Below are positions 1-7,845 of a stretch of 64,000 bases of DNA, in pieces (position 1 is the stretch's first letter; each line of letters begins with the position of its first letter). Source of the stretch: Actinomycetes bacterium (GTDB lineage: Bacteria; Actinomycetota; Coriobacteriia; Coriobacteriales; Eggerthellaceae); contig JAEXAI010000002.1 in NCBI GenBank assembly GCA_023394615.1, forward strand, positions 170,767 to 234,766, written 5' to 3'. Both the position numbers and the translations under genes were made by a program. The notes beneath the pieces were generated by a model. It saw only the letters and a list, made by a program, of their open reading frames with translations. It was not told the DNA's origin and did no database searches.

Positions 1-16
1 TGTACTCGATGCCCAT
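1..16 (-). CDS. 5' end of an unidentified gene, cut by the window edge
   Basis: Read on the minus strand, a GGAAGGAG ribosome-binding site (about positions 22-29) sits a few bases before an ATG at 16, followed by codons for MGIEY before the window ends. The very good ribosome-binding site is the only evidence. The gene would be transcribed divergently from the flavin-reductase-like gene at 256. Function cannot be judged from five residues. Confidence 0.45.
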
Positions 17-255
17 AACGGCTCCTTCCGATTGTGTGAAGGCTGCTGGCAGCGAGGGTCGTTATGGATTTCGCGCCCTGGCGCACCTGGCCTCGCTTGA
101 ATTATAGAAGTATCTGTAATAAAAGGTATCGTCTGAATCAAAAGCATATTCGTATGCACCGTTTCTTTCGCTAAGCGGACGGCATGGTGCTCTATACTGC
201 GCAGTGAGGAAACGAGCAGAGCTTGCAGTGGTTTTGAAACGACAGGAGATGCTTC

Positions 256-789
256 ATGAAGGAAAAAATCAACGTGGAAGAATACGCCCAGGTGATAACC
301 GGCGCGCTTCATCGGGGAATCTTGTTGAACACCAACGGTGACAAGTTCAATTCGATGGCTATCGGATGGGGCGCACTTGGGAATGTGTGGCAGCGGCAGG
401 CGTTCATCGTGTTCGTCAGGCAAGGTCGCTACACGAAAGGCCAGCTTGATAAAACGGGGGAGTTCTCAATCAGCATTCCCCTTGGCGTGCCTGATGCAAA
501 GATCATGAAGGTGTGCGGTAGGCAATCCGGATGGAACATCGACAAAGAGCAAGAAGCGGGATTGACGCTGGAGGCACCTGAGGAAATTAGCGTGCCTGGC
601 ATAAAGGAGTATCCGCTCACGCTGGAGTGCAGGGTCCTGTATGCGCAGAAACAGGAACTCGCGCAGATTCCTGAAGATATCCGGGTGAAGGCGTACCCGC
701 AAGATGTGGATGGCTCGAACCCCATGGCGAACCGCGATGTGCACACGATGTATATCGGGCAGATTGTGGATGCCTACATTATCAAATAG
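256..789 (+). CDS. Flavin reductase-like FMN-binding domain protein
   Basis: The 177-residue protein fits the flavin reductase-like (split-barrel FMN-binding) family, whose members reduce or bind FMN in the cytosol. Visible family features are the early 'NxMAIGWG' stretch (about residues 32-39) and a later 'FSISIP' strand followed by a small-residue turn and an 'MKVCGRQSG' segment (about residues 84-92). There is no signal peptide or membrane span. The ATG at 256 follows a GGAGA-type ribosome-binding site. It stands alone, separated from the convergent hydrolase gene by a strong hairpin. The in vivo substrate or partner cannot be told from the sequence. Confidence 0.8.
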   Translation: MKEKINVEEYAQVITGALHRGILLNTNGDKFNSMAIGWGALGNVWQRQAFIVFVRQGRYTKGQLDKTGEFSISIPLGVPDAKIMKVCGRQSGWNIDKEQEAGLTLEAPEEISVPGIKEYPLTLECRVLYAQKQELAQIPEDIRVKAYPQDVDGSNPMANRDVHTMYIGQIVDAYIIK

Positions 790-848
790 GCGTCGGTTCG
801 GGCGGCGGGCACCCGCCTCAGCGATCAAAAGCGTTGGTCAAGTGCCAA

Positions 849-887
849 GCGCGAGGGTAGCAGCCAAACGGTGACCGCCCTCGCGCT
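849..887. terminator. Bidirectional hairpin between convergent genes
   Basis: The arms GCGCGAGGG and CCCTCGCGC pair around an internal loop of about 20 bases. It lies between the stop of the flavin-reductase-like gene (789) and the stop of the hydrolase on the opposite strand (916), so it probably ends transcription from both sides. Confidence 0.65.
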
Positions 888-915
888 ATTCAGCTTGAAA
901 ACGCTTGGTTTGCGA

Positions 916-1851
916 CTATTCGTCCAAGCATTTCGCGTCTATGAACGCTAGGATTCCCGCTTCCACGTCGAACTTCAGGTCATCGTAGTTATGAATCTCA
1001 TGGCGGTAGCCAGGGTAGAGCGTGGTGATAACATCATGACCGGTCTTGGTAAGCCAGTTCGAAACCATATAGACACCCTCGCCGAATTCGCCGACTGGAT
1101 CCTGATCGCCTGCAATATTGTATATGGGCAGGTCAGTAGGCACTTTTTTCGCCCACTCCTCGCCTTCAATCACTTTCATCATCTGGATGAAGTCGTAAAT
1201 GGCCTGATTGGTTGTTGGGCGCGTGAAAGCGTCGAAGGGGTCTTCGGCATGGTCTTTTTGCACGTAGGGGTTGTGGCAGATCCACTCGTTGCCGATGTTC
1301 ACGCCCTCCTCGCAGCGCTCGAACATCCAGCCCATCAGCTCATTCACGTATGCAGGGTCGGATTCGTGGCCCTTGCCTTCGGCGATGACCTTTTCCAGCT
1401 TCGGGGCCACCACGTCGGTGTTGCGGAAAATACCGCAGGTGCCGCAGATGATCAGACCGTCTATCTCATCACCGTATTTTGCGGCGAAGTCGCGCACAAT
1501 CATCGACCCCATGCTATGACCATACAGGAAATAGGGCAGGTCGGGATACTTTTCGCACACGACTCCTTTGAAGGTATGTTCGTCTTCCATCATGGTATGG
1601 CAACCAGCATCGCCCCAGTCGCCCCAGGTGTCGTTTTCCATAGCCGTTTTGCCATGTCCCACGTGATCATTGGCCGCCACGATGAAGCCATCATCCATGA
1701 ACGATGTAATCATATGCAGGTAACGACGGGAATGCTCGCCGAATCCGTGGACTATCTGGATGATTCCTTTGGGTTTGCAGGCGGGAACGTAAATCCAACC
1801 TTGGACATTGTCGCGGGCGTTATACGACGGAAAACTGACTTCATGAAGCAT
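916..1851 (-). CDS. Alpha/beta hydrolase, lysophospholipase/monoglyceride lipase-like
   Basis: The 311-residue serine hydrolase belongs to the Hydrolase_4 (monoglyceride lipase-like) group. It shows the oxyanion segment 'IVHGFGEHSRRY', a 'GHGKT' turn, the nucleophile elbow GHSMG, and late Asp and His candidates in 'GDQDPVG' and 'GYRHEIHN'. These fit the Ser-Asp-His triad. No signal peptide is seen, so it is probably cytosolic. I chose the ATG at 1851 because a GGAG site precedes it; the longer open frame upstream reads through a non-coding palindromic repeat. Substrates are probably esters or acylglycerols, which is inferred from family only. Confidence 0.85.
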   Translation of the reverse strand: MLHEVSFPSYNARDNVQGWIYVPACKPKGIIQIVHGFGEHSRRYLHMITSFMDDGFIVAANDHVGHGKTAMENDTWGDWGDAGCHTMMEDEHTFKGVVCEKYPDLPYFLYGHSMGSMIVRDFAAKYGDEIDGLIICGTCGIFRNTDVVAPKLEKVIAEGKGHESDPAYVNELMGWMFERCEEGVNIGNEWICHNPYVQKDHAEDPFDAFTRPTTNQAIYDFIQMMKVIEGEEWAKKVPTDLPIYNIAGDQDPVGEFGEGVYMVSNWLTKTGHDVITTLYPGYRHEIHNYDDLKFDVEAGILAFIDAKCLDE

Positions 1852-1933
1852 AGGGTCTCCTATCACTCGATGGCAGATAATCGCAGTATAGCGCATCAGG
1901 GGGTGACAGTGGACAGGCGGGTGGCAGTGGGAC

Positions 1934-2003
1934 GTGACAGTGGGACGGGTCGTTTGACACATGCGCAAGCACTCATATGTCAATCGACACGTCCCACTGT
2001 CAC
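1934..2003. repeat. Long palindromic intergenic repeat (GTGTCAAA family)
   Basis: This is a 70-bp imperfect inverted repeat with arms of about 30 bases (outer ends GTGACAGTGGGACG and CGTCCCACTGTCAC) around a loop of about 10 bases. It shares sequence with repeats at 25427-25496 and 36824-36892. It lies between two minus-strand genes and can form a large cruciform or RNA hairpin. Confidence 0.75.
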
Positions 2004-2005
2004 GC

Positions 2006-2038
2006 CACGTGTTGTCACGTGTTGTCACGTGTTGTCAC
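2006..2038. repeat. Three tandem copies of a 10-bp unit
   Basis: The unit ACGTGTTGTC is repeated three times directly beside the palindrome at 1934-2003 and stops at the end of the membrane protein gene (2040). Confidence 0.7.
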
Positions 2039-2039
2039 G

Positions 2040-2735
2040 CTACCAACGCTTCAGCGGATTTTCTCCTTGTGCTTTGCAAGCACGCCAGACCGTTACCATG
2101 TAGCACAAATCCAAAATCGTGATGGTTATCATAATGAGCCACATCATGGGTTGCATGTGGTTGGGCAGGTATTCGAACATCACCGCGAAGGTCCCCAGCC
2201 ATTTGAAAAACGCAATCCAAAAACTCTGGCCTTCCAGATTTCCACGATGCCAATACATTGCCAAGAAAAGGGCGCTCATCAGCAGGTTCTGTCCATAAGC
2301 TATGAACTTGGCAACTTCTTCTACACTGTTATCGAAAATGGGTAGTCCTTGAAAATAGGGCACGGCAGTGAATATGAAGATAAAGCAGAAGCCCAACGCT
2401 CCCAAAAACTCACCATAAAACATGACCTTGCTGGTGGCCAGTTTGTGTTCGCGCTTGAAAGCCTGATAGCCGAATTTGAATACCGTGAACACTATCACGA
2501 CATCGAATATGCACCATACCGTATTGATAATCTGCACTAACATTGGGAAGTCTTCGCCTGCGGTGCAGAAAATGGAGAAGCGGAATTCCCACGCGAAATT
2601 GATGGCAAGTGCCACTAGCGGCATGCCGTAGGTCTTGTCTTTGAAGTCACGCCTGATTGTAAGTATGTAGACAAGTGTCCAGCACAGCCCGCTCGTACCT
2701 ACCAGCATTGCGGTCAACGGAGTCATGTTTCCCAT
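2040..2735 (-). CDS. Multi-span membrane protein, possibly related to PaxB-type terpene cyclases
   Basis: The 231-residue protein has about seven hydrophobic segments and no signal peptide other than the first span. It contains a 'NFAWEF' motif in the second span and Asp/Glu residues near membrane ends ('CIFDVVIVF', 'VMFEYLPN'). The Trp-Glu motif and seven-span layout recall the membrane-bound terpene cyclases of the PaxB group, but this resemblance is from memory and weak. The ATG at 2735 has a GGGAGG ribosome-binding site. The gene is divergent from a TetR regulator about 200 bp away, which is the likely local repressor. It could equally be an uncharacterised small-molecule transporter. Confidence 0.6.
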   Translation of the reverse strand: MGNMTPLTAMLVGTSGLCWTLVYILTIRRDFKDKTYGMPLVALAINFAWEFRFSIFCTAGEDFPMLVQIINTVWCIFDVVIVFTVFKFGYQAFKREHKLATSKVMFYGEFLGALGFCFIFIFTAVPYFQGLPIFDNSVEEVAKFIAYGQNLLMSALFLAMYWHRGNLEGQSFWIAFFKWLGTFAVMFEYLPNHMQPMMWLIMITITILDLCYMVTVWRACKAQGENPLKRW

Positions 2736-2934
2736 TTTATCCTCCCTAGTCTTACTTAATCCGGTTTCTTGAATCGCAGTCTTGCAAGTGCTTCTATAAA
2801 GTGGAACACTTGTCACATTAAGCGTTGTGGCATGGGTTGTGAATACGCTGAGAACGTTGTGGAACAGAACGGGCAGTTTTGTCACTGTTTTGCGGCAATC
2901 GCCGCTTTGAAAACGGCTCCAGAAAGGCAAAAGC

Positions 2935-3450
2935 ATGACGGATATCCGCAAAACGCAATCACGAGAATATTTGCTGGAAGCGCAACTGCGCCTTTTGGAA
3001 AGCAAGCCTTTTGACGATGTGACGGTAAGCGAGCTGTGCGAAACGGCAGGGGTATCCCGTCAGACTTTTTACCGGCTCTACGGGCGCAAAGAGGATATCC
3101 TCTTGAATCGTTTGGATGAGCTGTTGGACGAGGTGTATGACGCTGATGAGCTAGTGCCTTCAATCAACGAGACGATTGAGCGTGTCGGCAGAATCCTCGA
3201 TCGTGAAGGTCGGTTCTTGAGATGCGTGTTCGCGGCTAATCTGGATATTCGCATAATCCATCGTTTTGAGATGCTGATGGATCGCCTGCTAGAAGATCTT
3301 GAACCTGGTGCGGAGCGCGAATGTCAAGCGGCGTTTACCGCAGGTGGTATGTATCTGGCTATGAAAAAGTGGTGCATAGAAGAACATGCCGAAGCGGGGT
3401 GGGACTTTGCCGAAAATGTTCGCAAGGCGCTCAAAGCCATGCGCCTATAG
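2935..3450 (+). CDS. TetR/AcrR-family transcriptional regulator
   Basis: The 171-residue protein carries an N-terminal TetR helix-turn-helix at about residues 10-55, with 'FDDVTVSELCETAGVS' followed by 'RQTFYRLYGRKEDIL', the usual recognition-helix pattern. The C-terminal two thirds is a helical ligand domain with no recognisable relative. It is transcribed divergently from the membrane protein gene at 2040-2735, the usual arrangement for a TetR repressor and its target. No clear operator palindrome was identified in the 199-bp gap. The ligand is unknown. Confidence 0.88.
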   Translation: MTDIRKTQSREYLLEAQLRLLESKPFDDVTVSELCETAGVSRQTFYRLYGRKEDILLNRLDELLDEVYDADELVPSINETIERVGRILDREGRFLRCVFAANLDIRIIHRFEMLMDRLLEDLEPGAERECQAAFTAGGMYLAMKKWCIEEHAEAGWDFAENVRKALKAMRL

Positions 3451-3463
3451 ACGATTGCGAAAA

Positions 3464-3496
3464 AACGCGTCAAACGACCCGGTCCTTTGACGCGTT
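3464..3496. terminator. Palindrome of the GTGTCAAA family between convergent genes
   Basis: The arms AACGCGTCAAA and TTTGACGCGTT enclose an 11-base centre. The stop codon of the minus-strand LuxR gene lies inside the left arm, so the repeat supplies the last codons of that gene and probably also ends the TetR transcript. Confidence 0.7.
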
Positions 3497-4942
3497 CTTG
3501 CGTTGGGCGTCCACATAATCGATGAGCTCCTGATGATTGTGGATGCCCAGTTTGTCGTAAATGTGGGCCACATGGGTCTTTACCGTGTTGTATGACACGA
3601 CCAGTTCCTGCTGGATGAACGTGCCGGTGCGCCCGCGCGCGAGCAGGGCGAACACTTCGGTTTCGCGAGGAGTGAGACCATGGACTGCGGCGATGGTGCC
3701 TACGATGTCCTCAATCGATGCCTCGTTAGTCGAGGTATCATTGGCGTTGTCGACGGGAACCGGGATGACGTGCGGGCTGATTTCAAGTCCGCTAATCGTA
3801 TTGCTGAAGGTGAACTTCTTGTATCCCAAATACACCATCGAATACGCCAGATAGGCGATTACGAGTATGCAAGTGAAAACGATTGCCGTGCCGGTAAGGC
3901 CAGGCACCATTACATTGGCGACTCTCCCCAAAAGGGCACCGATAAGCACGCCGACACACAGCAGAAAGCCGTTCCATGCAAACAACCCCAGCGTGCCACG
4001 CGGATTCTTCTTTGCTAAAGCTCCCAATACCGACCAGAAAAGCAGAGTGTAGCAGGCATTGCTGGCTTCCAGAATGTTGCTTGCCAAAGAATAGCCCAGC
4101 AATTCGGCTGCTGGAACGAACATATAGCCGGCAACTACGAAGAGCAACGCTATCGAGAAAAGCATATCGACCGCAATCGTGCGCTTGCGGATCAGATAAT
4201 AGATGAAGAATGCCAAAAGCGGAATCGCGCCCGCTACTGATAACAGGGGTGAGTAAGGCGTTTCGCCGAAGGTGAGCGCATAGCCATAGGCGATTTGGAA
4301 CAGCAAAAGGCATATGAATGCGGGATGGTTCAGGGGTAGAAAGGAAAAAGGATTTGTGAGGGCTACCTTCGCAGGAGCCTCATCTTGGCGTGCTTTTGTC
4401 AGAGTATTTTCCGTCATATTCCGAAGCATGACGATAACTGCGATTTGCAAAAGCGCATACAAAATCAAACCCGCTATACCGCTTACATACGACAGAGGGT
4501 AGCGCAGCAGGTAGGCGACGAGAAGCCCTACGAGAACGCAGATGCCGATGCGGGCTGTGTCCAATTCGAGCAAAGCTGAACCTAGCAAGACAAGCGAAGC
4601 CACTTGTCCTGTGAAAGTCAGGCAGAGCCCGATGATGGACAAAAAGGCGAGCCCCTGAACAACGCCGAAATAAACGGCAATCGTCCCTGCCGATAGGCAT
4701 AGGGCTGAAATATAAGTGAATAGTCCTTTTACCAGAAGTTTCGGCTTATACAGCGCAGCGAAGGCCACGACGAGGAACATAAGAGCCTGCACTGTCGTGC
4801 TTATATCTTTCGCGAAGGGATAGACGGGGATGGTCAGAGGAAACACCTTGTTGGTAAGCACCCACGTGCTTATCGAATAGGCGATGAATGCGACCGTGAA
4901 GAGTGTGGCTGTTACAGTCTTGTCGTTCTTCGTTTTCAGCAA
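3470..4942 (-). CDS. LuxR-family regulator with a multi-span membrane sensor domain
   Basis: About 400 residues of hydrophobic spans (roughly 12) are followed by a C-terminal LuxR/GerE helix-turn-helix: 'LTPRETEVFALLARG' then 'TVKTHVAHIYDKLGIHNHQELI'. Membrane-bound LuxR regulators of this kind are very numerous in Eggerthellaceae and often sit beside respiratory reductases. It is divergent from the flavoprotein-cytochrome pair, so it probably controls that pair in response to a membrane or extracellular signal. I prefer the TTG start at 4942, which has a GAGGGG site and gives 490 residues. An ATG at 5128 is in frame but adds an unconvincing hydrophilic tail and lacks a ribosome-binding site. 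The last codons come from a palindromic repeat. Confidence 0.85.
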   Translation of the reverse strand: MLKTKNDKTVTATLFTVAFIAYSISTWVLTNKVFPLTIPVYPFAKDISTTVQALMFLVVAFAALYKPKLLVKGLFTYISALCLSAGTIAVYFGVVQGLAFLSIIGLCLTFTGQVASLVLLGSALLELDTARIGICVLVGLLVAYLLRYPLSYVSGIAGLILYALLQIAVIVMLRNMTENTLTKARQDEAPAKVALTNPFSFLPLNHPAFICLLLFQIAYGYALTFGETPYSPLLSVAGAIPLLAFFIYYLIRKRTIAVDMLFSIALLFVVAGYMFVPAAELLGYSLASNILEASNACYTLLFWSVLGALAKKNPRGTLGLFAWNGFLLCVGVLIGALLGRVANVMVPGLTGTAIVFTCILVIAYLAYSMVYLGYKKFTFSNTISGLEISPHVIPVPVDNANDTSTNEASIEDIVGTIAAVHGLTPRETEVFALLARGRTGTFIQQELVVSYNTVKTHVAHIYDKLGIHNHQELIDYVDAQRKNASKDRVV

Positions 4943-5168
4943 GAAGCGCCCCTCATTCGCTTTTCCAGTATTGCATGAATATAGTAGCGCATTTGCTCTT
5001 CTGCGGGCATTTTCTGTTTCATTCCCCTTGTCTTCAAGCCTTCGTTTCCTTGGCAAATGAACAAACTCTCCAATATCGTAAACAGTGGGTGATGCAAGTT
5101 GAGCGGGCGTTTTGTAGGGTGGTGCCATAGTGAAGCTTGGGGAACCAAGGAAGAAAGGAAGGGTCGAA

Positions 5169-6842
5169 ATGAGTGAATCCATTTCCAGGAGGGGTTTCCT
5201 TGCAGGGGCTGGAAGTCTTGCTGCCGTAGCAGCCGGAGCCAGCCTGTTCGGTTGCGCACCGAAAACACGTGAGGTTGCAGACGATTCTCAGAAGATGTCC
5301 GGCGACACGTCATGGTTGGGTGATGCACCGAGCGTTGCAAGCGCCGATATCGCCGAGGTGATCGAATGCGATGTAGTCGTGGTCGGCTGTGGTACTTCGG
5401 GCTTGTTCGCGGCGTCTTCGGCTGCCGAGAATGGCGCGAGGGTAATCGCGCTTGAAAAAGGTGCTGCTGCCACGGGTATTCGTGGCACGCTTGGGGCTAT
5501 CGGCACGAAATGGCAGGTGGAAAACGGCACGAATATCAAGATGACCGACATTTGTCACGACATCGAACGTTATTCTGCCAGTGCGGTTAACGGCAACCTT
5601 ATCAAATTGTGGGCCACGCAGAGTGCCGAAACGGTGGAATGGTACGGTGATTTGAACATCAAAGCAGGTCTGGGCTTCATGCTTGACAGTGATAACGATT
5701 TGACTGCCGCAGAGAATTCAGGGTTCTATCGTCATTGGGCGACGGGTCATTCTGTCGTGAAAGACGGCAAGACCCTTGAAGACAGCGAGGTGATTCAGAA
5801 ATACGCGACCGAAAAAGGCGTTGATTTCCATTTCAGCACCCAGATGGTCAAGCTGGTGAAGGAAGGGGACCGTGTTGCGGGAGTAATCGCCAAGGATAAG
5901 GACAACCGTTATCTGCGAATCAATGCCGCTAAAGGCGTTATCGTTTGCACGGGCGGTTATGCACATGATCAGGAAATGCTCGAGAAGCTGCAGCCCGATA
6001 CGATGCGGATATTCTCCTATAACTCGGGTATGCCCAATGCCCAGGGAAACGGGATACGTGCTTGCATGTGGGCAGGATCCGATTTCGACAAAACTCACAC
6101 TAGCATGTTGTTTGACCGCTGCCCGCTCGGCCCCGACCAGATTGCCGGCGAGGACATGGTGGACGGTATGTTCTGGATGGGGTCGCAGCCGTGGTTGAAA
6201 GTGAACTTGGAAGGTCAGCGCTTCGCAGACGAGTCGGCTCCCTACGATTTCATCCTGCATGCTTCCAGCACGCAACCCAAACACACGTATTGCACCATCT
6301 TCGACAGCAATTTCGAAAAGTATATCTACCAGTTCAGAACGCAGGGCTGCTCTCGCATGTTTCCCTTCGAAAACGGCGCGCCGGTAAGCGCCATGACTCT
6401 GGATATAGTCAAGGGCATCAACCAGGGATTGCTTGCGCAGGGCATTCTTCAGCAGGCGGAAACCATCGAAGAGTTGGGTCAGAAGCTGAATATCCCACCA
6501 GATGAGTTCGCTGCCACAGTCAAGCATTACAACGAGATGGTCGCATCCGGCGAGGATACCGATTTTGGGAAGGAGTCGTTCCGCCTCTCGCCTGTGGATG
6601 CTCCGCCGTATTTCGGCGTGCGCCAGACGGGCTATATGCTGTGCACCATGGACGGAATTCCAATCGATACGAACATGAACGCGCTTGATCCCGACGGCAA
6701 TCCCATCCCCGGGCTCTATGTGGGCGGCAACGATTCAGGCAGCTTCTTCAGCCACAGCTATCCCGATTTGGTCCCCGGCCTCGCAGCTGGTCGTTCGGCC
6801 ACGTTCGGGCGTCGTGCCGGTCGTATAGCCGCACAATCGTAA
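5169..6842 (+). CDS. TAT-exported FAD-dependent reductase (fumarate/urocanate reductase-like flavoprotein)
   Basis: The 557-residue protein begins with a twin-arginine signal (SRRGFLAGAG, residues 6-15) and a lipobox-like 'LFGC' ending at Cys29, so it is probably folded in the cytosol, exported and lipid-anchored. An FAD Rossmann motif 'VVVGCGTSG' follows near residue 75, and the C-terminal 'GLYVGGNDSGSFF' segment is the usual second FAD contact. The family transfers electrons to unsaturated acids or related acceptors (fumarate, urocanate, methacrylate, drug substrates such as digoxin). The acceptor here cannot be named. The multiheme cytochrome gene 134 bp downstream is the expected electron donor, recalling the Cgr1/Cgr2 arrangement of Eggerthella lenta. 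ATG 5169 follows an AAAGGAAGGG site. Confidence 0.85.
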   Translation: MSESISRRGFLAGAGSLAAVAAGASLFGCAPKTREVADDSQKMSGDTSWLGDAPSVASADIAEVIECDVVVVGCGTSGLFAASSAAENGARVIALEKGAAATGIRGTLGAIGTKWQVENGTNIKMTDICHDIERYSASAVNGNLIKLWATQSAETVEWYGDLNIKAGLGFMLDSDNDLTAAENSGFYRHWATGHSVVKDGKTLEDSEVIQKYATEKGVDFHFSTQMVKLVKEGDRVAGVIAKDKDNRYLRINAAKGVIVCTGGYAHDQEMLEKLQPDTMRIFSYNSGMPNAQGNGIRACMWAGSDFDKTHTSMLFDRCPLGPDQIAGEDMVDGMFWMGSQPWLKVNLEGQRFADESAPYDFILHASSTQPKHTYCTIFDSNFEKYIYQFRTQGCSRMFPFENGAPVSAMTLDIVKGINQGLLAQGILQQAETIEELGQKLNIPPDEFAATVKHYNEMVASGEDTDFGKESFRLSPVDAPPYFGVRQTGYMLCTMDGIPIDTNMNALDPDGNPIPGLYVGGNDSGSFFSHSYPDLVPGLAAGRSATFGRRAGRIAAQS

Positions 6843-6861
6843 AACCTGTCAGCAAGAAACC

Positions 6862-6945
6862 TGCCAGTAGGGACGTGTACTTTGTCACGTTTTCACTCGA
6901 GTAGGTGCCAGTAGGGACGTGTACTTTGTCACGTTTTCACTCGAG
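6862..6945. repeat. Direct repeat of 40 bp between the flavoprotein and cytochrome genes
   Basis: Two identical 40-bp copies (6862-6901 and 6906-6945) contain the core GGGACGTGTACTTTGTCACG, each ending in CACTCGAG. They belong loosely to the GTGTCA/TGACAC palindrome family and lie inside the presumed operon, so they may modulate expression of the cytochrome. Confidence 0.8.
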
Positions 6946-6976
6946 CAGTCGAGCAATTTTTAGAAAGGGAAGGGAC

Positions 6977-7690
6977 ATGAGCGAGCAAACCGAAAAGGGA
7001 ACCGCAGTAAATGTCGAGTCCGCTGTTGCGGCCGATAAAGGAGCGCAGGGCGCGCAGCCAAGCGCAAAGAAAAGAAAAAGGTGGCCCATTGTGGTGGGCG
7101 TGGTGGCTGTGGTGCTTGTTGTGGCGGGCGTCGGTTTCTGGACTTGGCACGAGACGCCCAGCTTTTGCGGTGCCATTTGCCATACGCCGATGGATGAGTA
7201 CTTGACCACCTACGACCAACAGCCCGATACTGCCGGTGTGGACAAATGGGGTAATCAAGTGAGCAATACCAGCGCACTGCTGAGCGTGTCGCATCAATAC
7301 AACGGCGCCAAGGCAACCTGTTTGAGCTGCCATGCGGCAACCCTGAGCGAACAGGTAAGCGAAGGTACGAACTGGATTTCCGGAAACTATTACTACCCGC
7401 TCTACGAGCGGGACGGCACGAACCTCACTGCAGCACGAGGTGCTCAAAGCGACGAATTCTGCTTGAATTCGAGCTGTCATAACATATCGCGCAGTGATCT
7501 GATTGAGGCCACTAGCGACAACCTACGCAACCCGCATGTGTCGCAGCATAGCGAATTCCAGTGCACGGATTGCCATAAAGCGCATCGTGCTTCTGTGAAT
7601 GCCTGCTCCGAATGCCACAACGATGCTCCCAAACCCGATGGGTGGATTACGGTAGCCCAGGAACACCAGCTGGAAGAAGACTATTCGTAA
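6977..7690 (+). CDS. Membrane-anchored multiheme cytochrome c
   Basis: The 237-residue protein has a charged N-terminal tail, one membrane span (about 37-55) and an extracytoplasmic heme domain. Haem-binding candidates are CGAICH (64-69), CLSCH (115-119), CLNSSCH (162-168), CTDCH (196-200) and CSECH (210-214): three standard CXXCH motifs, one with three and one with four intervening residues. It most likely carries electrons from the quinone pool to the exported flavoprotein encoded just upstream, as in NapC/NrfH or Cgr1-type systems. ATG 6977 has a GGGAAGGGAC site. A strong terminator follows the gene. Confidence 0.88.
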   Translation: MSEQTEKGTAVNVESAVAADKGAQGAQPSAKKRKRWPIVVGVVAVVLVVAGVGFWTWHETPSFCGAICHTPMDEYLTTYDQQPDTAGVDKWGNQVSNTSALLSVSHQYNGAKATCLSCHAATLSEQVSEGTNWISGNYYYPLYERDGTNLTAARGAQSDEFCLNSSCHNISRSDLIEATSDNLRNPHVSQHSEFQCTDCHKAHRASVNACSECHNDAPKPDGWITVAQEHQLEEDYS

Positions 7691-7725
7691 GGAAGTCAGC
7701 CTTTTGCGGGTACTGTAAAAGGTTC

Positions 7726-7780
7726 ACCCGGTCGTGCAAGCATTATCCCCTCCCGCACGACCGGGTATCTTCCGTTTTTA
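7726..7780 (+). terminator. Rho-independent-type terminator after the cytochrome gene
   Basis: The arms ACCCGGTCGTGC (from 7726) and GCACGACCGGGT (to 7766) pair perfectly, followed by a T-rich run to about 7780. Confidence 0.8.
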
Positions 7781-7816
7781 TGTGTCATGCATGCAGGTTT
7801 TAGCGGGTCGCAAAAA

Positions 7817-7845
7817 CGTGTCAAACGACCCGTCCTACTGACACG
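7817..7845. repeat. Short palindrome of the GTGTCAAA family at the nucleotidase 3' end
   Basis: CGTGTCAAACGACCCGTCC pairs partly with the ACTGACACG end. It contains the stop codon of the nucleotidase frame at 7821 and encodes its last residues (VSVGRVV). Confidence 0.7.

Noticed and set aside
991..2103. A 370-codon plus-strand open frame
   Set aside because: It runs antisense to the alpha/beta hydrolase and through the palindromic repeat, with no ribosome-binding site.
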